This document shows positions 1 to 9,688 of a DNA stretch of 64,000 nucleotides, in pieces. The notes under the pieces are model-generated. The model did no database searches, was not told the origin of the DNA, and saw only the letters and a list, made by a program, of their open reading frames with translations. Made by a program: the position numbers and the translations under genes. This DNA is from Pedobacter frigiditerrae (GTDB lineage: Bacteria > Bacteroidota > Bacteroidia > Sphingobacteriales > Sphingobacteriaceae), in contig NZ_SJSK01000002.1 in assembly GCF_004331645.1 (NCBI RefSeq), positions 186,001-250,000 of the forward strand. The letters are read 5' to 3'. Every line of letters starts with the position of its first letter. Within the stretch, counting starts at the first letter, position 1.

Positions 1-2339
1 TATTACGGCAGATTCCTGGTCTACAGGTGGATAACAATGGAAAGATTTCTGCATATGGACAAACCGTTACAAAAGTATTGGTTGAAGGTGAAGAGTTTTT
101 TGGTGACGATCCGACACTTGTGACCAAAAATATTAGAGCGGATATGGTAGATAAAATTCAGTTATATGATAAAAAAAGTGATAATGCAAATCTCACTGGA
201 ATCAACGATGGGGTAAAAATTAAAACAATTAACATAAAGTTAAAAGAAGACAAGAAACGGGGATACTTTTGGAAGATTGTTGGGGGTATAAGTTTATCGA
301 GGTATCAGCAGCAACAAGCGATGTTAAATATATTTAAGAATAAATCCAAATTTTCTATATATGGAAATATAGGCAATACCGGCAAAGTTGAACTTAGTAA
401 TGCAGAAAATGATAAATATGGAATTAATAGTTTAGACCTTGATATTTTTCAGGTTGGAATTATTACCTCCTTAAATAATGATAACGCAGAATTCGTAAAC
501 GAGCATTATGAGGGTCAAGGGTTACCTAATGCACGAATTGGGGGTGTTCATTATGATCAAAAATGGAATAGCGATAAGCAAAAAATAAATGTCAACTACA
601 AAATGGGCTTATTAAATATCAAAGGTACAAAAGATGTACTTTCTAGAAACAACCTAAGCGCAAGTGCTGTTTCAAATACAGCTAGTCAGGACTTTCAAAA
701 CGAGCTTACAAGCAAAAAAATGGATTTCGCTTACGAAATTAAGTTAGATACAGCTTCATTCTTTAAAATTACCCTTTTTGGTTCCACAAAAAATAACAAT
801 TCCAGCCAATCATTAAATACTAGTACTTTGATCGACGATTTTGGATTATTGAACCAAGGGGATAGAATCTTGGGCAATGACGGTGAACAACAGAATTTTA
901 ATGTCAACGCGCTCTATAATAGAAAATTCAAGAAGCCAAGGAGATCATTCTCCTTGCGGATCAGTCAATATTCAAGCCTAAGCAAATCAGATGGATTTTT
1001 AAATTCCAAAACCAATTACTTCTCTGAAGATAAAATTGATAGTGTTCAAAATATAAACCAGCGCAGGATCTTTCATCAAACAAGTCAAATTTTCAGCGGC
1101 ACAATAAACTACACTGAACCAATCTCAAAAAATATTTCATTAATTTTAAACTATGCAAGTGGCTTAAATCGCAGTGTTTCTACTAGAAAAATTTTCAATC
1201 AAAGTAATCCAGGTTCGTATGATGTTATAGATCAATTGTATAGTAACAATTTTGATTTTGATGAGGTTGTGAATCGTCTCGGGGGCTCAATTCAATATGC
1301 CCATCAAAATCGTGAATTAAGAGTTAGTCTTTGGGCTTCTAATATAGATTTCTCTCAATTAAATAACGTTGGTGGTAATCGCTACCTAAAAAAATTCACT
1401 AATTTTGCACCCTCTGCTAGCTATTTCGTTAATATACCAAACAAAGGTTGGTTTAGCATTAGTTATTTGGGATATGCTACTCAACCCACTATTGCCCAAT
1501 TACAGCCGGTTCAAATTTACGAAGATCCGACGAATTTTGTGATAGGGAATCCTTCCCTTAGGAATGCCTTCACCAATAGAATTAACTTAAATTATTTAAT
1601 TTCCAGACCATTAGAGGGAAGTAGTATTAACCTAAATGGGTTTTATTATATAACTAATGATCAGATTATAAATGACATCGATGTTGATGTGGCAGGAAAG
1701 ACAACCATTAGTTTTTTAAATCTGGGTTCCAGAAATACCAGTAATTTTAGTATAAGTGGTATTTATACGAAGAAAATAAAGCGTTTGGATATCAATACAT
1801 CAATTGAAATAAAGATAAATTCCAATCTTGATTATAGCATCTCTAACAATGATTTAATTAAGCGAAATTTTAGCTCCTACACGTCAAGTTTTAATGTATT
1901 TAAACTTAAGCCTAAGCAATACAGCATTAATTTTACTTTGAGACCAGCATATCATCAAAGTTATTCAGCTTATGTTCCGATGCTAGACAACAGCGGTTTT
2001 GCGTTGCAAGCCAATTCGTCTTTAGGTTTATTTCTTCCCAAAGGATTTGGTTTGAATACCTCTATCAGCTATAACTATCAAGCTCAGACACATGCCTTTG
2101 GTCAGTCATTTAATGCCGTATTAGTGAATGCTTCGATTTCTAAAACATTCTTGAAACAAGAGAACCTAATATTGTCCATGTCGGGTAACGATCTGTTAAA
2201 TCAAAACTCCGGCTTTTTGAGGAATGCTGTAGGATCAACGATAAATCAAAGTAATTATACAACCATCAGGCGTTATGTATTGTTTTCTCTGTCTTGGGAC
2301 TTCAGTAAGTTTGGAACGGTGGATAAAACACAAAATTAA
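1..2339 (+). CDS. Outer-membrane beta-barrel protein (TonB-receptor-like), 5' end cut off by the window
   Basis: The reading frame is open from base 3, and the residues before the first GTG (LRQIPGLQVD) are typical coding sequence of this family, so the GTG at 27 is not a start and the gene begins upstream. The visible part opens with the end of a plug-like region (IPGLQVDNNGKI, then VLVEGEEFF and a DKIQLYDKKSD stretch), as in Bacteroidota outer-membrane beta-barrel proteins related to TonB-dependent receptors. The rest is alternating polar/aromatic beta-strand sequence for about 650 residues, ending in a short strand near FSLSWDF. It probably sits in the outer membrane and moves a small molecule or peptide. 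The stop is 2 bp before a GLPGLI gene, so the two are almost surely co-transcribed, a frequent pairing in this phylum. A link to the peptide exporter downstream is possible but unproven. Confidence 0.85.
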   Translation, partial: LRQIPGLQVDNNGKISAYGQTVTKVLVEGEEFFGDDPTLVTKNIRADMVDKIQLYDKKSDNANLTGINDGVKIKTINIKLKEDKKRGYFWKIVGGISLSRYQQQQAMLNIFKNKSKFSIYGNIGNTGKVELSNAENDKYGINSLDLDIFQVGIITSLNNDNAEFVNEHYEGQGLPNARIGGVHYDQKWNSDKQKINVNYKMGLLNIKGTKDVLSRNNLSASAVSNTASQDFQNELTSKKMDFAYEIKLDTASFFKITLFGSTKNNNSSQSLNTSTLIDDFGLLNQGDRILGNDGEQQNFNVNALYNRKFKKPRRSFSLRISQYSSLSKSDGFLNSKTNYFSEDKIDSVQNINQRRIFHQTSQIFSGTINYTEPISKNISLILNYASGLNRSVSTRKIFNQSNPGSYDVIDQLYSNNFDFDEVVNRLGGSIQYAHQNRELRVSLWASNIDFSQLNNVGGNRYLKKFTNFAPSASYFVNIPNKGWFSISYLGYATQPTIAQLQPVQIYEDPTNFVIGNPSLRNAFTNRINLNYLISRPLEGSSINLNGFYYITNDQIINDIDVDVAGKTTISFLNLGSRNTSNFSISGIYTKKIKRLDINTSIEIKINSNLDYSISNNDLIKRNFSSYTSSFNVFKLKPKQYSINFTLRPAYHQSYSAYVPMLDNSGFALQANSSLGLFLPKGFGLNTSISYNYQAQTHAFGQSFNAVLVNASISKTFLKQENLILSMSGNDLLNQNSGFLRNAVGSTINQSNYTTIRRYVLFSLSWDFSKFGTVDKTQN

Positions 2340-2341
2340 TT

Positions 2342-3127
2342 ATGAAGTTGAACAAGTTAATGATGCTATGGTTGGTTTTCAGCCTATTTCATGTCAAATT
2401 TACGTTGGCGCAAGATGATAATTTGATAACCGAAGGCATAATTGAATTTGAAAAAAGCGCTAACAAATTTGCACTAATTGAAAAGTCGCTCATCAAGTAT
2501 AATTCAAATACCATGAAAGAGGAGTTTATTAAATATAAAGCTAGTCATCCACAGTTTTTAAAGCTTAAAAGTTCATTGTCGTTTTCAAGCGAAAAAACCC
2601 TCTACATGCCAAGCCGCAATAATGAAAGCGACTTAGAAAATCGATGGAATGGCAAAAATATAGTTTCTCAAATTAATACCGTTTATAATGATTTTAGCAC
2701 CCATACTACAATTACTGAAAAGGAAATATATGGCGATTTTTTTTTAATAAAAGATTCCGTAAGAAAGATCACATGGAAAATAACTGATGAGACTAGAGAA
2801 ATTGCCGGCTACAAATGTAGGCGAGCTAATGGAATAATCATGGATTCGATATATGTCGTTGCATTTTATACCAGCAAAATTCCTATAGAAGGAGGGCCTG
2901 AATCCTTTTCTGGCTTGCCTGGAATGATTTTAGGCGTAGCTCTACCCCATGAAAATACAACCTGGTTTGCAACAAAGGTGAATATAAAACCTGTTATTTT
3001 AAATGATAAACACGCACCTAAAAAGGGTGTTCTCACAAATTATCGTAAATTATTTATGAAATTGAAGGCTACTTTTGAAAATGATTTCAGGGCCGGGCAG
3101 GATATCCTGAAAGAACTAATGCTTTAA
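2342..3127 (+). CDS. GLPGLI family secreted protein
   Basis: 261 residues with an N-terminal signal peptide (hydrophobic MMLWLVFSLF, cleavage expected after TLAQ). The family hallmark is present near residue 195 as GLPGMILGVAL. Members are predicted periplasmic or outer-membrane-associated proteins of unknown function, limited to Bacteroidota and commonly encoded next to an outer-membrane receptor, as here (2-bp gap to the preceding barrel gene). The C-terminus is rather short after the motif, but I see no frameshift. The 112 bp downstream carry no gene and separate this pair from the exporter operon. Family assignment is firm; biochemical role is unknown. Confidence 0.85.
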   Translation: MKLNKLMMLWLVFSLFHVKFTLAQDDNLITEGIIEFEKSANKFALIEKSLIKYNSNTMKEEFIKYKASHPQFLKLKSSLSFSSEKTLYMPSRNNESDLENRWNGKNIVSQINTVYNDFSTHTTITEKEIYGDFFLIKDSVRKITWKITDETREIAGYKCRRANGIIMDSIYVVAFYTSKIPIEGGPESFSGLPGMILGVALPHENTTWFATKVNIKPVILNDKHAPKKGVLTNYRKLFMKLKATFENDFRAGQDILKELML

Positions 3128-3239
3128 TTTGTGTCCATTTTGCTTTAAATAGGATAAGTTTTGCGTGTTTAACTTTAAACTGAGGACGACATTGTCTATA
3201 ATCAACTTATATCGAATAAATCTATAAACTAAAAATATC

Positions 3240-5423
3240 TTGAAAAACTTCCCCTTCTATAAACAACCTGATCAAATGGACTGCGGTCCTACCTGCCTAC
3301 GCATGGTAGCCAAACATTATGGCAAAAATTTCAGTTTGCAAAGGTTAAGGGAAATCTCTGGCATTAACCGGGAGGGGGTGTCACTTTTGGGCATTAGCGA
3401 GGCAGCAGAAAAAATTGGCTTCAGGACCACTGGAACCAAGCTTACCTTGGCTCAATTGAATGAAATTGAGTTACCCGCAATCATCCACTGGAATCAAAAT
3501 CACTTTGCGGTCTTATACAGAATTAAAAATGACATTTACCATATAGCAGATCCTGCAAAGGGTTTAATCCAATACAAAAAAGGGGAATTTACCAAACATT
3601 GGTTAAGTACACACAATAATGGGCATAGCCAGGGCATTGCCTTAATGTTATCCCCTACGCCCGAGTTATATGCACAAGAAGGAGATAAAACCGATGGGAT
3701 TAATTTTGCCTACCTATTGCGTTACCTCTACCGTTACAAACAGCTGGTTTCTCAACTGTTTGTGGGCCTAGGCGTTGGGAGTTTATTGCAATTAATTGTT
3801 CCATTTTTAACCCAATCTATTGTAGATATAGGCATCAATACCCGTAACCTTAACTTCATCTATATTATCCTCATTGCGCAAACCATGCTGTTTTTGGGTA
3901 GAACAAGTGTAGAGTTTATCCGTTCTTGGATCCTATTGCACATCAGTACAAGAATCAATATTTCTATCCTTACTGATTTTTTAATCAAGTTGATGAAACT
4001 GCCTATGAGTTTCTTCGATGCCAAGATGACCGGAGATATAATGCAAAGAATGAACGACCAGAAGCGGATTGAGAGTTTCTTGACCGGCAGTACACTGAAC
4101 ATCATCTTTTCCATGTTTAACCTGGTTATATTTACAGGCGTACTGGCTTATTATAATATTAATATCTTTTTCATCTTCTTGTTGAGTAGCGTGGTTTATT
4201 CGCTTTGGGTAATGGCATTCTTGAAAAGGAGACGAGATTTGGATTTTAAACGCTTCGATATTTCTTCCAAGAACCAAAGTAGCATTGTACAACTGATTGG
4301 CGGTATGCAAGAAATTAAGCTCAATAACTGCGAACAGCAAAAACGTTGGGAATGGGAACGCTTACAGGCTGGTTTGTTTAAATACAGCATCAAGAGTTTA
4401 TCATTAGGTCAAGTTCAACAGGCAGGCACGTTTTTCATCAACGAAGGCAAAAACATCGTCATCACTTTTTTGGTGGCCAAAGCTGTAATTGATGGAGATT
4501 TAACCTTGGGCGGCATGATGGCCATCCAATATATAGTAGGCCAGGTTAACAGCCCCATAGAGCAATTATTAGGTTTTATCCAACAGTTACAAGATGCCAA
4601 GATCAGTTTAGAGCGGTTAAACGAAATCCATCAAATGGATGATGAGGAACCTGTAGACAAAGTATTTTTAAAAGAGTTACCCACCAACAAAAGCATCAGC
4701 ATTAAAGACTTGAGCTTTACCTATCCTGGTGCCGGCAACGAACCTGTGCTCAAGGGCATCAATCTTGATATTCATGAAGGTAAAACCACCGCAATCGTTG
4801 GGATGAGCGGTAGTGGCAAAACCACTATCTTAAAGCTTCTCTTACGGTTTTACAGTCCACAAAAGGGCGAGTTAAAAGTAGGAGCCACAAATTTAGACCA
4901 AATTGGTTACCGTTATTGGCGAGGCAAGTGTGGAACGGTAATGCAGGACGGCTTTATCTTTTCTGATACGATTGCCAAGAACATTGCCGTGGCTGATGAA
5001 TACCCAGATATGGTTAAGTTACAGCATGCCATTAAAATGGCTAACATTGCCGATTTGATAGAGGGATTACCTTTGGGTTTAAGTACCAAAATTGGTGCAG
5101 AGGGCAATGGCATTAGCCAAGGCCAAAAACAAAGAATTTTGATAGCCCGGGCCGTTTACAAAAATCCAGAGTATATCTTCTTCGATGAAGCTACCAATTC
5201 CCTAGATGCTAATAACGAAAGTATCATTATGCAGAACTTGGAAGAATTCTTTAAGGGCAAAACGGTTGTCGTAGTGGCACACAGGCTCAGTACCGTTAAA
5301 AATGCAGATCATATTGTGGTACTAGATAAGGGTGTAATCATAGAGCAAGGCACGCACGCCCAATTAACACACAATAAGGGAGAATATTATCAATTGGTTA
5401 AAAATCAATTAGAGCTAAACTAA
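3240..5423 (+). CDS. Peptidase-domain ABC exporter (C39 bacteriocin-processing type)
   Basis: 727-residue fused leader peptidase, membrane domain and ATPase. The N-terminal C39 domain shows catalytic Cys15 (MDCGPTCLRM), His88 (WNQNHFAVLY) and Asp104 (HIADPAKG). A six-helix membrane domain spans about 165-445. The ATPase has Walker A GMSGSGKTT (about 520), an atypical signature ISQGQKQR (about 625) and Walker B IFFDEATNSLD (about 645). Such proteins cut leader peptides, usually after Gly-Gly, and export the product across the inner membrane. The start is TTG: an in-frame stop lies 15 bp upstream and family members begin with this same KNFPFYKQPD-like sequence. It is followed after 4 bp by an HlyD adaptor and then by a LanB dehydratase, so it probably exports the dehydrated peptide. 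The nearby candidate precursor lacks Gly-Gly, so the cut site is unclear. Confidence 0.92.
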   Translation: MKNFPFYKQPDQMDCGPTCLRMVAKHYGKNFSLQRLREISGINREGVSLLGISEAAEKIGFRTTGTKLTLAQLNEIELPAIIHWNQNHFAVLYRIKNDIYHIADPAKGLIQYKKGEFTKHWLSTHNNGHSQGIALMLSPTPELYAQEGDKTDGINFAYLLRYLYRYKQLVSQLFVGLGVGSLLQLIVPFLTQSIVDIGINTRNLNFIYIILIAQTMLFLGRTSVEFIRSWILLHISTRINISILTDFLIKLMKLPMSFFDAKMTGDIMQRMNDQKRIESFLTGSTLNIIFSMFNLVIFTGVLAYYNINIFFIFLLSSVVYSLWVMAFLKRRRDLDFKRFDISSKNQSSIVQLIGGMQEIKLNNCEQQKRWEWERLQAGLFKYSIKSLSLGQVQQAGTFFINEGKNIVITFLVAKAVIDGDLTLGGMMAIQYIVGQVNSPIEQLLGFIQQLQDAKISLERLNEIHQMDDEEPVDKVFLKELPTNKSISIKDLSFTYPGAGNEPVLKGINLDIHEGKTTAIVGMSGSGKTTILKLLLRFYSPQKGELKVGATNLDQIGYRYWRGKCGTVMQDGFIFSDTIAKNIAVADEYPDMVKLQHAIKMANIADLIEGLPLGLSTKIGAEGNGISQGQKQRILIARAVYKNPEYIFFDEATNSLDANNESIIMQNLEEFFKGKTVVVVAHRLSTVKNADHIVVLDKGVIIEQGTHAQLTHNKGEYYQLVKNQLELN

Positions 5424-5427
5424 CGTC

Positions 5428-6807
5428 ATGGAACCAGAAATTAGTGTAATAAACAAGCAAATCAGCGATGAGGTTAATGAAACCATCCCTCCTATGTCCT
5501 CTCGAATACGAAAAAGCAGCATAAGCGAAACAGAAGAAAGCATCCAAACCAGCGAAGAAGTAAATGAAATCATTACAGCAGTACCCTCTTGGATCTTAAG
5601 AAGGGGGATCGCTATAATCTTTTTGATACTGCTCATGATCATTGCCTTGTCTGCTTTTATCCGCTATCCTGATATTGTAAAAACCTCATTAAAGGTAAAT
5701 TCACTGAACTCTCCAAAGGCTGTTATCGCTCATCAAGCTGGCAAGTTGGTTAAAATATTAGTTAAGGATAGTGAAGTTGTAAAGGATAAACAAGCCTTGG
5801 CATTTCTTGAAAGTACGGCTAATCATAAAGATGTAATCGGTTTTTCAGAAAAATTAAAATTCTTACAGCAAAAATTAAATACTACACAGCCAATTATATC
5901 AAAAGATCTAGAAACCACAGGTTTAAACCTTGGCGAACTGCAAAATAGCTATCAATTCTTTTACCAAGAGTACCTGGCTTTTATCAATACGCAAAACGGC
6001 GGCTTTTATTTAACCCAGAAGGCTTACCTAGAAAAAGACTTAACAGAGATACGCAAGCTGCAAAACCAGATCAATCAACAACAAAAGATTCAAGAGCAAG
6101 AATATGCCAATGCAGAAGAAGAATATAAAGCCTATCAAAAATTGAAGAGCAAGAACGTTATTTCAAACAGCGAGTTTAAGCAACAAGAGAATAAATACCT
6201 TTCCAGTAAATATCCATTGCAACAATCCGCAACTGCCTTACTCAATAATAATTCAGCTTATTTGGCAAAGGAAAAAGAGGTAGCCACTTTAAACAATACG
6301 ATAAAGGAACAACAATCTAAGTTTAGGCAGGCATTAAGTACAATGATGAATGAAACAGATAGCTGGATTATGAAATATGTGGTCTTATCGCCATTGGCTG
6401 GTCGTGTTGGTTATGCGGGTATTTTGCAAGAAAACCAAAATGTAAACCTTAACCAAGAGCTGTTCGTCGTTAATCCTGGAAACACTAATTTTTTCGGAGA
6501 GGTTCAAATCCCTCAATATAACATGGGCAAGGTAAGCTTGGGCCAACGAACCTTGATAAAGATGCGTAGTTTTCCTTTTGAGGAATACGGTGTCATTAAT
6601 GGAAAGATCAGTTATATCACAGATGCCGCGTTAAAGGATAGTGTATTCATAGCTAAAATAGACTTCACTAATTTTGAGCAAAAAGACAGTGCCCATCCCA
6701 TATTACTAAAGCCAGGCATGATGGCTGATGCCGAGATCATAACTAGAGAGAGCTCATTGCTGCAACGCTTTATGAGAAATATGACAAAAATGTTAAATAG
6801 CAATTAA
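5428..6807 (+). CDS. HlyD family secretion adaptor (membrane fusion protein)
   Basis: 459 residues. An acidic cytosolic tail of about 50 residues precedes one membrane helix (IAIIFLILLMIIALSAF, about 55-72). A biotinyl-lipoyl-like half (SPKAVIAHQAGKLVKILVKD) follows, then a long coiled coil (about 140-300, rich in Gln, Glu and Lys), the second lipoyl half (VVLSPLAGRVGYAG) and a beta-barrel region. It should bridge the C39 ABC exporter in the inner membrane to an outer-membrane conduit. The start lies 4 bp after the exporter stop. No TolC-type gene is in the window, so the outer-membrane partner must be encoded elsewhere or be supplied by the barrel at the left edge. Confidence 0.9.
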   Translation: MEPEISVINKQISDEVNETIPPMSSRIRKSSISETEESIQTSEEVNEIITAVPSWILRRGIAIIFLILLMIIALSAFIRYPDIVKTSLKVNSLNSPKAVIAHQAGKLVKILVKDSEVVKDKQALAFLESTANHKDVIGFSEKLKFLQQKLNTTQPIISKDLETTGLNLGELQNSYQFFYQEYLAFINTQNGGFYLTQKAYLEKDLTEIRKLQNQINQQQKIQEQEYANAEEEYKAYQKLKSKNVISNSEFKQQENKYLSSKYPLQQSATALLNNNSAYLAKEKEVATLNNTIKEQQSKFRQALSTMMNETDSWIMKYVVLSPLAGRVGYAGILQENQNVNLNQELFVVNPGNTNFFGEVQIPQYNMGKVSLGQRTLIKMRSFPFEEYGVINGKISYITDAALKDSVFIAKIDFTNFEQKDSAHPILLKPGMMADAEIITRESSLLQRFMRNMTKMLNSN

Positions 6808-6925
6808 TAAATAGCTCAACTACCTATTAAGTCCTACTTAATCAACTCTAGCTAGCTCAATTTTAAACCTTTTAGAGTTTTCATTCATTTAATTTTATAG
6901 ATATTGAATTCTATAAAATTAACTT

Positions 6926-9688
6926 ATGAAAATTTCCCCTTTCGACAAAATTATTTGTCGTGTGCCTGCTTTTGGCATTAACCAAACTTTAGCAGAAGTT
7001 TGGGAAGAACTAAAGTCTAAAATTGAAGAATCGTCACCAGATTTTTACGAGCTGATCAAAGATTATAAAGCAACTGATTTAGAGCAACTTGAAAGTAAAA
7101 CTAAGTTTACCATTTGGAAATATTTTAACCGAGCAAAATATCGTTCTACTCCTTTTGGCTCTTTTGCCTCGTTAACATTAGTACCGCTTTCTTTTGACAA
7201 ACGAGAACCTTTATTTATCGGAAATAAAACGAAAGCCCACCACTGGGTAGATTGGGGCCAAAAAGAGAAACATCAATCTAATTCCCTTCACAATGTGAAA
7301 GAGCTGTTGAGCAATTCATCCATTTATTTTGTAGCAGAAGAGATTAGATACATTAAAAGTTTAAGTGGCTTATTCGAATTAGCTACCGTAGGTGCATTAC
7401 CTGAACTTAATGCCATTCTGCTCACTTGTAAGCGAAAAACTAGCCCTGAAGTGATATATGAATTGATGCAACACTCATTTGATATGGATAATGAAAGTAC
7501 GGTTGACTTACTACAACAACTGATAGATTTACAATTACTACACACCAATTTACAAGCAAATATTATAGGCAAAGATTATTTTTCTAAGTTAAATGTTTCT
7601 TATCCTATTAAAGCTAGCAATTATATTATAGCCGAAAGGGCATTATTAAGTGGGAATTTTGATGGCAAACAATTGAAACATTTACCAGAGATGATTGATT
7701 TTTTCACTCGTAATTTCAAAACTTATCAGCCTGCCGATTTAACAAATTTTAAGAACTCGTTTAATAAAAGATTCGAGCACCAAGAGCTGAGTTTAACGAC
7801 TGTTATGGATCCAGAAATTGGAATTGGCTATGGTAATTTGGCTCAATTAATTAACAATAATACATTAATAGACGACATTAAAACTGCTAGGCATAATCAT
7901 AGTAATGAAAGCATTAACTATGGTAAACTACAACAATTTTTATTAAAAAAAATAATAGCTAGCGCTACAATTGATCTGGCTGAATTTGAATCTGATTCTA
8001 AAGAAATAGCTATTCTACCAAATACTTTTAGTTTGATATTTCATTTATATAAGGGTCAACCAGTTTTAGCTCACACCGGTGGATGTACTGCAAATTCATT
8101 ATTGGGACGCTTTACCATGTGTAGCGATGAAATAGAAAATTATGGAAGGGAAATTACCAACTCAGAGGTTAATGCTAATGCCAATGTGCTATTTTTTGAC
8201 ATTGCCTATCAGGCAGAAAAAAAAGTTGATAATGTAAACAGGAGAAAACAATTGTACCCTTATGAATTACCTATATTAACTTGGCCTGACACTGAAAATC
8301 CTTTAGATCTTAGTGATTTACTGGTAACCATTGAACAAAATGAAGTTATTTTGAAATCTAAAAAATTAGGGAAAAGATTAATGCCGAGAATTGCCTCAGC
8401 ATATAATTATACCCGTTCAGACTTGGCAATTTATCGGTTATTATGTGATATTCAATCTCAAAATTTATTAACAAGCCTTAGCTTTAAATTACATGATTTC
8501 TTTTCAGGACTTGAGCATTACCCAAGGGTTAACTTTAAAGATATTATTATTTCTCCGGCGATGTGGCTTTTTTCCTCAAACATTGAAAAAAATCTTATTG
8601 ATATAAAAAACTGGTTAGCAGAAAAGCAGGTCATTTCATTTTCAGTTGGGCATACCGATCAATACTTAACCTTTAACTCCAATGATGATGAGGATTTAGG
8701 GATGTTTTTAAACTATTGTAAACAACAGCAAAAGGAATTTTATATTACAGAAGCGCTGTTAGATCAAAGTGACTATATTAAAGATGAATATCATAATAGC
8801 TACCATCCCCAGTACATAGTTAATTACAAACACCAAAATCAAATTTATAATGCTAGTTCTACGAAGCTAAATCTGCCCAACGAGGTCTATTTACCTGGTT
8901 CTGAATGGTTGTATTTTGAAATCTATTGCCACCCTGCCAAAAGCAATTATTTATTATTAGGTCTTATTAATTCATTCTTAAAAGCAAATAATTATCAGCT
9001 TAAAAAATGGTTTTTTATTCGTTATACCGATCCAAAACCACACATCCGCTTACGTTTACATTTAAAAAGCACTAATACTGGTTTTGAATTGTTAACTGCC
9101 ATGCAAAAGTTAATACAACCAGAAATAAAGAAAGGTTTTATTAGTGATTTTAAAATCAAAACTTACCATAAAGAAACACAGCGTTATGGTGCAGAACGAA
9201 TGTTTTTGGTGGAACAGTTTTTTAATATCGATAGTAAATGTGTTATGCGATTCATCAAATACGCAACAACTGAAGAACAATTAATTGCCAGTTCAATAAG
9301 TGTTTTACAGCCTTTAATTGCTTATTCTTTTAATGATATTGGCAAGCAAATTTTATTCGTTAAAAACGTAGCCAAAAGCTTTGCAATTGAAATGGACTTA
9401 AATTCAACAAGTTTTAAAAAAATAAATACAGCATTCAATCAATTTAAAGATGATTTAGAAAAATTATGCATCCACTTACCAGTTGCATTGCTTAAAAAAC
9501 AAGAACAACTATTTATAAAGATCATGAGTAATTGCGAAGATGATTTGGCAAAGGAAAATATATTAGCTGATTTAATTCACATGCATATTAACAGGCTATT
9601 TATAACCGACCAAAGAGTTTATGAAACTATTATTTATCATTATCTATTAAGGATATTGCAAACTAAACAGGCTATTTTAAAAAGCTGA
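6926..9688 (+). CDS. LanB-type lantibiotic dehydratase, with glutamylation and elimination domains
   Basis: 920 residues. The N-terminal glutamylation domain carries the family signature YRSTPFGSFA at 72-81. A C-terminal thiopeptide-type/SpaB_C elimination domain starts near residue 660 (WLYFEIYCHP) and contains FIRYTDPKPHIRLRLH near 697. Full-length LanB proteins use glutamyl-tRNA to glutamylate Ser/Thr of a precursor, then eliminate glutamate to give dehydroalanine or dehydrobutyrine. Length and domain order match complete LanB enzymes rather than split thiopeptide dehydratases. The gene follows the HlyD gene by 118 bp on the same strand, and its last 17 bp overlap the end of the convergent histidine kinase gene. 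No LanC cyclase gene occurs within this window, which is unusual for a class I lanthipeptide locus. Confidence 0.92.
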   Translation: MKISPFDKIICRVPAFGINQTLAEVWEELKSKIEESSPDFYELIKDYKATDLEQLESKTKFTIWKYFNRAKYRSTPFGSFASLTLVPLSFDKREPLFIGNKTKAHHWVDWGQKEKHQSNSLHNVKELLSNSSIYFVAEEIRYIKSLSGLFELATVGALPELNAILLTCKRKTSPEVIYELMQHSFDMDNESTVDLLQQLIDLQLLHTNLQANIIGKDYFSKLNVSYPIKASNYIIAERALLSGNFDGKQLKHLPEMIDFFTRNFKTYQPADLTNFKNSFNKRFEHQELSLTTVMDPEIGIGYGNLAQLINNNTLIDDIKTARHNHSNESINYGKLQQFLLKKIIASATIDLAEFESDSKEIAILPNTFSLIFHLYKGQPVLAHTGGCTANSLLGRFTMCSDEIENYGREITNSEVNANANVLFFDIAYQAEKKVDNVNRRKQLYPYELPILTWPDTENPLDLSDLLVTIEQNEVILKSKKLGKRLMPRIASAYNYTRSDLAIYRLLCDIQSQNLLTSLSFKLHDFFSGLEHYPRVNFKDIIISPAMWLFSSNIEKNLIDIKNWLAEKQVISFSVGHTDQYLTFNSNDDEDLGMFLNYCKQQQKEFYITEALLDQSDYIKDEYHNSYHPQYIVNYKHQNQIYNASSTKLNLPNEVYLPGSEWLYFEIYCHPAKSNYLLLGLINSFLKANNYQLKKWFFIRYTDPKPHIRLRLHLKSTNTGFELLTAMQKLIQPEIKKGFISDFKIKTYHKETQRYGAERMFLVEQFFNIDSKCVMRFIKYATTEEQLIASSISVLQPLIAYSFNDIGKQILFVKNVAKSFAIEMDLNSTSFKKINTAFNQFKDDLEKLCIHLPVALLKKQEQLFIKIMSNCEDDLAKENILADLIHMHINRLFITDQRVYETIIYHYLLRILQTKQAILKS

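Noticed and set aside
3139..3163. TTTG and TAAGTTTTG upstream of the exporter gene as a promoter
   Set aside because: The -7 box has an extra T and the spacing is too short for the Bacteroidota consensus.
3860..5113. Several antisense ORFs of 61-119 codons within the C39 exporter gene
   Set aside because: They lie opposite a clearly conserved coding sequence, have no family resemblance and no leader; they are shadows of the exporter frame.
6826..6842. ATTAAG-TCCTA-CTTAAT mini-hairpin between the HlyD and lanB genes
   Set aside because: A 6-bp AT-rich stem without a T-run is too weak to call a terminator; the genes look like one operon.
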